Assembly: GCA_013997645.1 (NCBI GenBank)
Contig: PNKB01000006.1
Coordinates: 1 to 64,000 of the forward strand
DNA: 64,000 nt
Direction: 5' to 3'
Source of the DNA: Cyanobacteria bacterium PR.3.49
GTDB lineage: Bacteria > Cyanobacteriota > Vampirovibrionia > Obscuribacterales > Obscuribacteraceae
Shown here: positions 57,185 to 64,000 of the stretch, one piece after another
Numbering within the stretch: position 1 is the stretch's first letter
Layout of the letters: every line of letters starts with the position of its first letter
Notes under the pieces: generated by a model
What the model was told of the DNA's origin: nothing
Databases searched by the model: none
What the model saw: only the letters and a program-made list of their open reading frames with translations
Position numbers and translations under genes: made by a program

Positions 57185-58219
57185 CTAACTTTCGCAAAGT
57201 GCGCTTGCCAGCACGCGGCGGTACGCCGGATCAGTAAGCATTTTGCCGGTACCAATTGCCACGCCGGAGAGCGGATCTTCGGCAATCAAAACCGGCACTT
57301 CAGTCTCATTGGATATGAGCTCGTCGAGCCCCTGCAAAAGAGCTCCGCCGCCAGTGAGCATGATGCCGCGATCATAGATATCGGCGGCTAATTCCGGCGG
57401 GCAACGTTCGAGCGTGCGACGCACAGCCTCAACCACCCGCGTCAAAGTTTCCGTCATCGCCTCGCGAACTTCCCCACGACTGATTGTGACGGTACGCGGC
57501 AATCCGTTTATCAAGTTCAAGCCGCGTACTTCATAACGATCGTTCTCGACAGTTTTGTATGCAGAGCCCAAACGGAATTTTATTTCTTCAGCCGTGCGCT
57601 CCCCAATGGCCAGCGAGTGCACCTTCTTCAAATAGCGAATGATCGCTTCATTCAATTCATCGCCGGCAACACGCAGCGATTCGTTCACGACAATCCCGGA
57701 AAGAGAAATTACAGCCACTTCGGTGGTACCACCGCCGATATCAACGATCATTGAACCGGTCGCCTCGGCAACAGGCAATCCGGATCCGATTGCAGCCGCC
57801 ATCGGCTCTTCGGGCAAATATGTTTGTCCGGCGCCGGCACTGCGAGCGGCTTGCCTGACGGCATTGCGCTCTACATCGGTAATTCCGCATGGCACGCCGA
57901 TAGCCAGATCGGGAGCCATCCAACCGCGGTTGCCGTTGAGCACGCGGCTGAGGAATTCTTTGAGCATGTATTCGGCGTATTTGAATTCGGCAATGACGCC
58001 GTCTCTCAGCGGTCTTGTCGCCCGCACGCCCTGAGGTGTACGGCCCAGCATCGCTCTGGCTTCCTCACCAACAGCCCGGACTGAATTGGTCAGATCGTCA
58101 ACAGCGACGACTGAAGGCTCACGCAGGACAATGCCCTGCTTGTCGACATAGATCAGAGTGTTGGCGGTGCCGAGATCGACACCGATGCCTCTGCGAATAT
58201 AGTTCTTGAACAAGCCCAC
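57185..58219 (-). CDS. mreB: rod shape-determining protein MreB
   Basis: GIGVDLGTANTLIYVDKQGIVLREPSVVA; VDIGGGTTEVAVISL. Confidence 0.97.
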   Translation of the reverse strand: MGLFKNYIRRGIGVDLGTANTLIYVDKQGIVLREPSVVAVDDLTNSVRAVGEEARAMLGRTPQGVRATRPLRDGVIAEFKYAEYMLKEFLSRVLNGNRGWMAPDLAIGVPCGITDVERNAVRQAARSAGAGQTYLPEEPMAAAIGSGLPVAEATGSMIVDIGGGTTEVAVISLSGIVVNESLRVAGDELNEAIIRYLKKVHSLAIGERTAEEIKFRLGSAYKTVENDRYEVRGLNLINGLPRTVTISRGEVREAMTETLTRVVEAVRRTLERCPPELAADIYDRGIMLTGGGALLQGLDELISNETEVPVLIAEDPLSGVAIGTGKMLTDPAYRRVLASALCES

Positions 58220-58337
58220 AAAACCCCTGTTGATTGCGATAGAAAGACAGGTAAATCAGGCGCTACCAGCGCTAAGTCTAGCACGAATACAGCCTTGCTT
58301 ACACGATAAACGGCATAGTAACAGGGCTTCAGGCTTG

Positions 58338-58559
58338 CTAAGTGGTGACGGGTCTATATCCGATCACACCACTTTTCAGCAAAGTCAGAGGCTTTTCGTC
58401 ATCCATTGTGAGGGCGAAAGCATGCTCGTCGAACCAACGCAAACTGCCGGAAAAGCGCTCACCACCAACTGCCAGGAATTCAAGGCGCACCTTGTCGCGG
58501 ACGTATTGTTCCAACTGAGCAACACTGGGACCTTTGCCTCCGTGCTCTCTTGCGCTCAT
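58338..58559 (-). CDS. Hfq-like Sm-fold protein (cyanobacterial type)
   Basis: VRLEFLAVGGERFSGSLRWFDEHAFALTMDDEKPLTLLKSGVIGYRPV; AGGAGGCAAAG SD before the ATG at 58559. Confidence 0.65.
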   Translation of the reverse strand: MSAREHGGKGPSVAQLEQYVRDKVRLEFLAVGGERFSGSLRWFDEHAFALTMDDEKPLTLLKSGVIGYRPVTT

Positions 58560-58755
58560 CTTTGCCTCCTGCCGACTGCCTTTCAGAGAGGACGATATTA
58601 GCAGGATTGGCAGCCATGGTTGCCAGGAAGACAAAACAACTTCCGTAATAACCCTGAGCTTTCTTCAGTGCCTGCATAATTCCGGCGCTCGCCCAACTTG
58701 AGGAGAATCTAATTTATCCGGTCATCAAGACCTCGAGGTTACGGGAGAGAATCGC

Positions 58756-59235
58756 TTGCAAGAAAAGGCACCGGGAAAAAGAACGCCATTGATGGCATTC
58801 AAGGCTTTTGCCTTTGTTTTGCTTTTGATCGTCCTCACCTCTTTCGTCAATGCGCAGTACGCACGCGCTGTCGGCACATACAAACTACTGGCGCCCTATT
58901 CAAGAGAGATCGGGCATCCTGTCAAAAAACTGGTGAAGGCAAGGTTCTACCGGGGCGATATGGTCAATTCATATCAGCCTTCGCAATTCGCCATAACCGT
59001 CCTTTGTCCAAAAGAACTCGCTCTTTTGATCAAGCAAGTGGCACGGGGAATACACCTGTGCGGACTTATAGCCGGCACATTTCGCATGCTCTCAGGTGCA
59101 GCCGGCATAAAGGTTTCACCGCGGTCGTCCTTTCAATCGATACTGCTCGGTGCCACTGCATTTGGTTGCGCGCTGGCAGCGCCGACTTATATACGCGGAC
59201 TGGCAATATGGTCATTAGGATACGCGCCTTTTTAA
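58756..59235 (+). CDS. hypothetical membrane protein
   Basis: Two or more hydrophobic segments; TTG (58756) or ATG (58792) start. Confidence 0.5.
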   Translation: MQEKAPGKRTPLMAFKAFAFVLLLIVLTSFVNAQYARAVGTYKLLAPYSREIGHPVKKLVKARFYRGDMVNSYQPSQFAITVLCPKELALLIKQVARGIHLCGLIAGTFRMLSGAAGIKVSPRSSFQSILLGATAFGCALAAPTYIRGLAIWSLGYAPF

Positions 59236-59267
59236 GGCGCGCAAGACGCTAATGGACCGTCGTTAAG

Positions 59268-60644
59268 CTAAACCGATTGTCCGGCGTCGGTGAGCTGAGT
59301 CTGATGATCGGCGCTGCCGAAGTGTTGAGTGGGTTTCCAGGCCGATGCCTTGCTGCGAAACATGATTTGCCAGATGGAAACAACCACGCAGGGAGACCAG
59401 AGCGCAAATATATAGGAATTGACAATGAATGCATTGACGAAAGCAGCCCAGGGCGACAGGTCTTTGCGATAAAAACGCAAACTGGCGAAGAGTGGTACGA
59501 ATATTGTGATCAGAGCAAAAATCGTCACACCGGCGAGCAATGGAGCATCACTGGGAACGCCATGCATAGTGTCGTTGACGGCTTGCGTGACGGCCAGGAA
59601 GGTAAGTGCAGGCCATGCGAATTCGACAAGGAATGAAAGAATGTCAAAACGCTCGACCAGAGAAGCGTGGGACGGAAACTGCAAGGGAATGATGTAATCC
59701 AGATAGCGGCGAATGCTGCCTTCCGCCCAGCGTCGGCGCTGCCGGAAAAGGGCTCGGTAGTTGACGACGCCTTCTTCGAAAACTGCCGTATCCGGGCAAA
59801 ACTTGATGTCGTAACGGTGAATGAGCAGGCGCATGCTCAAATCCAGGTCGTCAGTGATGGAATTGTTGTTCCAGCCGCCTACATCAACAAGCGCCGCGCG
59901 TTTGACCAACTGCCCATTGCCACGCAGCTCGACCGCACCGCCCACCAAGGTGCGACCCATCTGCAAGCATGTATCGAAAGCATATTCGGAAGCCTGGCAA
60001 TCGACCAGAAATCCTTCTTGATGCTCGTAAATTTTCTTCTGAGCCTGAACAGCACCCACTTCATCATCTTTGAGAAGCGGCACGACTATACGGAAGAAAT
60101 CAGGTTTGACGAAAGAGTCGGCATCGAAAACAGCAACAATTTCGCCTTTGCACAAGGGCAGGCATTCATTCAAAGCAGCCGATTTACCGGGAACAGAGCC
60201 GGGCGTGCGGGAAAGAATATTGAGACGCGGAAACTCGCCTTGCAAACGCTGAAGAATCTCCAGCATATTGTCTGTGGACTGGTCGTCGATCACCCAGACG
60301 TCGTAGTTGGGATAGTCGATTTTGAATAGATTGCGAACGCAAGTTTCGATAACGCGTGATTCATTTTTGGCAGAGACAAAGATATTAATGTAGGGTGCCC
60401 AATCTAATTCCGGCACCTGAAACGGGTGCTCCTTGCGCTCTCTGTGCCATTTCACCTGTACGGCCAAAAGCCATACGATATGGGTAGCAGAAATAGCCAC
60501 AATCATCGCCAGAAGGAGATTGAGAGCCGAACCACCCAGTACCCAGCGGTCCAGGGCCCAGGCTCCCACGCAAATTCCCAGAAACAGCGAGATAAGAAGA
60601 GCGCGATTGGTCATAGAGTCGGTATAACGCCTGTTTGAGGTCAC
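59268..60644 (-). CDS. processive family 2 glycosyltransferase (membrane)
   Basis: DVWVIDDQSTDNM, FDADSFVKPD, QRRRWAEG; TM helices at both ends. Confidence 0.92.
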   Translation of the reverse strand: MTSNRRYTDSMTNRALLISLFLGICVGAWALDRWVLGGSALNLLLAMIVAISATHIVWLLAVQVKWHRERKEHPFQVPELDWAPYINIFVSAKNESRVIETCVRNLFKIDYPNYDVWVIDDQSTDNMLEILQRLQGEFPRLNILSRTPGSVPGKSAALNECLPLCKGEIVAVFDADSFVKPDFFRIVVPLLKDDEVGAVQAQKKIYEHQEGFLVDCQASEYAFDTCLQMGRTLVGGAVELRGNGQLVKRAALVDVGGWNNNSITDDLDLSMRLLIHRYDIKFCPDTAVFEEGVVNYRALFRQRRRWAEGSIRRYLDYIIPLQFPSHASLVERFDILSFLVEFAWPALTFLAVTQAVNDTMHGVPSDAPLLAGVTIFALITIFVPLFASLRFYRKDLSPWAAFVNAFIVNSYIFALWSPCVVVSIWQIMFRSKASAWKPTQHFGSADHQTQLTDAGQSV

Positions 60645-60896
60645 CTAATCACTACTTAGGATAACCGGAGACTTCTTATATCGCCTTATTCTTCCATTAG
60701 TCTAAACAACTGACAACCCCACAAAGGCGCGCCGGATTCAGGTCCAGCTCTATTAAATTCGATTTACCAAACGCAAAACAGTTCAGTACAAAAGAATTTC
60801 AGGCTTCACTGGCAGCCCCTTTCCAATGGTAATATCTCAGCTTGAACATGCCGAATTTACCCATTTTGAATAGAAGTCCGCGCGGATAAGAAAGCC

Positions 60897-62174
60897 ATGA
60901 GTACCTTCACCATAGTCTTTCTGACCACGATGCTGATTGTGTGCCTGACTGGGCTTACACATGTTTTCCTGGCACGCTTCCGGCGCGTTGGCACGCCCAT
61001 CATTCCTGCCGAGCAATTGCCTTTTGTCTCGGTGATTATCCCGGCCCGCAACGAAGAAACAAAAATTGCCCGATGCCTGGAATCCCTTGCGCAGCAAGAC
61101 TATCCAAATTACGAGATCGTCATCATCGACGACCGCTCGACGGACAGAACGGGCGAGATTATTCAAGAAATTGCCGACCGCTTCCCGCACATCAAATTTG
61201 TTAAAGGGCGCGAAACGCCCACCGGCTGGATTGGTAAGTGCAACGCCCTGGTTCAAGCTTATCCTCACGCCACAGGCAATTGGCTTGTCTTTGCCGACGC
61301 CGACACCTGCCATCAACCGCATTCCCTGCGTCGAGCGGTCGACTACGCGATCATCAACAAAGTGGACATGGTCAGCTTCATGCCTCTTCAGGAATTGAAG
61401 ACTTTCTGGGAACAAGTCGTATCGCCGGTTTTGCTCGGTTCATTTCTCGCCGGCGACCCGCTCAACAGCGTCAATGATCCCGATCATGTGCGCGCTTACG
61501 CTTACGGTCAGTACATTTTGATTTCCAGGAATGCCTACGAGACAGTCGGCACCCACAGAGCCGTGCACGATCAAATCCTCGATGACATCATGCTTGCCCA
61601 GCGCGTCAAAGGAAGCGGGTTTCACATCAACGCAGCGGACGGCTGCACGCTCTACAGCGTGCGCATGTATCAGGACCTCGAATCGCTCTGGTACGGCTGG
61701 ACCAAGAACGCTTACGCTTTAATAGAATGCAGGCTTGTCTATCTGGCTATGATCCTGCTTCTGATTAACGGAGCAATCATCTCGCCCTTCATTCACCTGT
61801 CCATCCTCTGCCAGGGAGTCGCCGCCGGCAATCCGCCGCACATCTTCCTTTATATAGCACCGCTTGTAGCCGTCGAATTCATCTTTATGGGTGCCTGGTA
61901 TGGGCGCACAAAACAGTACTACGAGGGCGCCCGCTGGTATCACTTCTTTTTGCTGCCGCTCGGCTGCGTGATGGTAACGGCAATTTATTTGCGTTCGGCG
62001 TATCTAGTTTTGTCCAAGAACAATGTTTCATGGAAAGGCCGACACTACGTGGTCAACACTCACAAAACTATCGAGCCCCAGCCGAGCGTTACATCAAACC
62101 CAGCCGAAGCCATGCCGATTGACGGGCTTTCCGTTTTTGAAACAACATCAGCTCCGGAGCTGATGAGAAAGTAA
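60897..62174 (+). CDS. family 2 glycosyltransferase (membrane)
   Basis: VSVIIPARNEETKIARCLESLAQQDYPNYEIVIIDDRSTDRT, FADADTCH; C-terminal TMs. Confidence 0.92.
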   Translation: MSTFTIVFLTTMLIVCLTGLTHVFLARFRRVGTPIIPAEQLPFVSVIIPARNEETKIARCLESLAQQDYPNYEIVIIDDRSTDRTGEIIQEIADRFPHIKFVKGRETPTGWIGKCNALVQAYPHATGNWLVFADADTCHQPHSLRRAVDYAIINKVDMVSFMPLQELKTFWEQVVSPVLLGSFLAGDPLNSVNDPDHVRAYAYGQYILISRNAYETVGTHRAVHDQILDDIMLAQRVKGSGFHINAADGCTLYSVRMYQDLESLWYGWTKNAYALIECRLVYLAMILLLINGAIISPFIHLSILCQGVAAGNPPHIFLYIAPLVAVEFIFMGAWYGRTKQYYEGARWYHFFLLPLGCVMVTAIYLRSAYLVLSKNNVSWKGRHYVVNTHKTIEPQPSVTSNPAEAMPIDGLSVFETTSAPELMRK

Positions 62175-62190
62175 CCGTATTTGGTGCCCG

Positions 62191-63402
62191 CTAGTCGAGA
62201 CTGCGCTCAGAAGGCTTCGGCTTTACTTTCGCTCGTCCCGCCTTCGCATCCTTCTCGGACTGGGATTTAAGTGACTTCCAGCGAGTTTCCAATTCTTTTG
62301 CCTGTTTCTCTTTTTCCGGTCCGAGTTTTTTCAAAAGGTCTGCGTAGTCTTTCATGGCCATGAGAGTTTGCGGGTGCGATGCGCCTAACAATCTTTCGCG
62401 CACTCCCAATGTTCTGCGAAACAATGGCTCCGCTTTCTTCAATTTCCCCTCGTCACGATAAAGGCAACCGAGGTTGAACATGCACATAGCCGCATCGAGA
62501 TTATTGATGCCCAGCTTCTTTTCATAGAGCGTCATTGCTTTTTCCATGAGCGGCTCGGCTTGCTCGTACTTTCTTTCAACTCGATAAAGTTCAGCCAAAT
62601 GAGACATTTCCGCTGCCACAAGCGGATGCGTTGCACCTAGAGTGCTCTGTCGAATACTCAGTGCACGCTTGTAATAAGATTCGGCTTTGTCGTATTCCTT
62701 CTTATGAAGATACAAAAGCCCGAGATTGCTCACGCATGATGCAGTGTCGCGATGCGCGGGTCCCAGCAAACGTTCTTTAATCGAAAGCGAGCGTTTGTAC
62801 ATGGCCTCCGCTTCGGCGTAACGTCCTTGCTGATCATAGAAGGCAGCAAGGTTGTTCAAACTGCTGGCGATCGGTGCGTTTTCTTGCGACGACACTTTCT
62901 CTTCAATTGCCAGAGCCTTCTTGTATAGTTTTTCCGCCTCGCTGTAATTAGCAATATTCTGATAGAGCATCGCTAAATTATTGATGGTGTTTGCCACCGA
63001 CATATTTTCTTCGCCGAGAGCCTTTTCCTTCAAAGCAAGCGCTTCTTTGAATAGCGACTCGGCTTCTTTATACTCGCCCAGCAATCTGTGCGATTCGGCC
63101 AGATTATTGGTGGCGGCGGCAATACGAAGTGTAGGATCGTTAGTGCCGGAGCCGTTTTTGCCATCGTCAGAATTCTTCTTCGCTTCAATTAGCGCCAGAT
63201 CGAACATCAATTTCGCTCGATCGTAATCGCCCACATCAAGAGCTTTCTTGCCGGACTTGTTGTATCTTTCCCATAAACTTTCGCGCGAGTCACTCGCCAA
63301 GCCGACCATTTTTACTGCCACTGGCTCGGCAGCAGCAGCCAAGACAAAAACACCCTGCGCGCACAGGCAAATAGCAGCAGCAAATAGTATGGGGCGGCTC
63401 AA
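62191..63402 (-). CDS. secreted kinesin-light-chain-like TPR protein
   Basis: 42-aa units: SSLNNLAAFYDQQGRYAEAEAMYKRSLSIKERLLGPAHRDTA... Confidence 0.9.
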   Translation of the reverse strand: MSRPILFAAAICLCAQGVFVLAAAAEPVAVKMVGLASDSRESLWERYNKSGKKALDVGDYDRAKLMFDLALIEAKKNSDDGKNGSGTNDPTLRIAAATNNLAESHRLLGEYKEAESLFKEALALKEKALGEENMSVANTINNLAMLYQNIANYSEAEKLYKKALAIEEKVSSQENAPIASSLNNLAAFYDQQGRYAEAEAMYKRSLSIKERLLGPAHRDTASCVSNLGLLYLHKKEYDKAESYYKRALSIRQSTLGATHPLVAAEMSHLAELYRVERKYEQAEPLMEKAMTLYEKKLGINNLDAAMCMFNLGCLYRDEGKLKKAEPLFRRTLGVRERLLGASHPQTLMAMKDYADLLKKLGPEKEKQAKELETRWKSLKSQSEKDAKAGRAKVKPKPSERSLD

Positions 63403-63536
63403 AGTCTAAGTTGACTCGTGGTTGGGGTCGGACAAAACCCCTGCCTTGAAATTCCAGACGCCTGAGCGTTGCGACAACGCTCCAAAACAAACAATAGCAC
63501 TAATGCCCGGTAACTCGCCAGAACGGGTCGTCAGAC

Positions 63537-63998
63537 CTATTTCTTAGCTTCTTTGGGCGCGTAGACATAAAAGCCTCGCCCGGTTTTGCGTCCCAAGTGA
63601 CCGGCATTGACGAGTTGTTTAATGACAGGGCACGGGCGATATTTCGGATCGCCGAATCCTTCCTGCAATACTTCCATAACGTGCAGAACAATATCCAGCC
63701 CGACAAAATCGCCCAATTCGAGCGGTCCCATCGGGTGGTTGTATCCGAGCTTCATGCCCTGGTCGATATCTTCGGGAGTGGAAAGTCCCTCCATCAGCGC
63801 GAAAGCAGCTTCATTTATCAAGCACAAACCCAGACGCGTCGTGATAAAACCGGGCATATCCTTCGAGCGGATCAGTGTTTTGCCCAATTCTTCGCCGAAT
63901 TTCGTTATCGTCGACATTGTAGTATCTGAAGTGTCGAACCCGGGAATCAGCTCCACAAGCTTCATAACGTGTGCAGGGGAAAAGAAATGCATGCCCAA
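63537..63998 (-). CDS. 3-hydroxyacyl-CoA dehydrogenase, C-terminal part (truncated by window edge)
   Basis: MGMHFFSPAHVMKLVELIPG...NHPMGPLELGDFVGLD...GRKTGRGFY. Confidence 0.92.
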   Translation of the reverse strand: MGMHFFSPAHVMKLVELIPGFDTSDTTMSTITKFGEELGKTLIRSKDMPGFITTRLGLCLINEAAFALMEGLSTPEDIDQGMKLGYNHPMGPLELGDFVGLDIVLHVMEVLQEGFGDPKYRPCPVIKQLVNAGHLGRKTGRGFYVYAPKEAKK

Positions 63999-64000
63999 AA

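Noticed and set aside
59223-59241. Terminator CGCGCCTT-TTT-AAGGCGCG
   Set aside because: Strong stem but no U-run on either strand and a 3-nt loop; it overlaps the stop codon of ORF 58756-59235.
1-64000. tRNA, rRNA, transposase, integrase, toxin-antitoxin or restriction-modification genes
   Set aside because: No cloverleaf, rRNA or diagnostic protein motifs were seen by eye in gaps or ORFs; tRNAscan-SE and Infernal would be needed to exclude them formally.

Overview
This 64 kb window is a dense bacterial chromosome segment. I see no rRNA, tRNA, CRISPR array, transposase or phage genes. The gene content suggests a non-photosynthetic cyanobacterial relative (Melainabacteria/Obscuribacterales-like): three eukaryote-like Ser/Thr kinases, many TPR proteins, a cyanobacterial-type Hfq-like protein, and mre/PBP genes. 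That placement is an inference, not a search result. Well-supported blocks are: fur-feoA-Zn-ribbon; uvrA with a Lys-rich N-terminal tail; TPR-TPR-ftsZ; mtnA; a ureide operon (allB-uraD-uraH plus a citrate-lyase-like aldolase); TadE/TadG-like pseudopilins; a TPR/Cys-rich secreted protein/Rieske oxygenase operon; DUF47-pit; a Tyr/Arg tandem-repeat protein with a ribbon-helix-helix-like tail; a proton-pumping pyrophosphatase; amidase-murI-udg; two convergent Zn-ribbon kinases; hemW; a secretin with a nearby SAF-domain protein; an LRR protein; hfq-like-mreBCD-PBP2; two GT2 enzymes; and a truncated 3-hydroxyacyl-CoA dehydrogenase. The least explained items are: (i) a possible H-type pseudoknot next to the Shine-Dalgarno of the 22074 operon; (ii) a promoter with overlapping inverted repeats and a ~420-nt hairpin-rich leader before the TadG-like gene; (iii) the Tyr/Arg repeat protein; (iv) the unassigned aldolase in the ureide operon; and (v) an unlisted 48-aa membrane peptide behind a structured leader. 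All structure and family calls were made by eye, with no folding or database searches.
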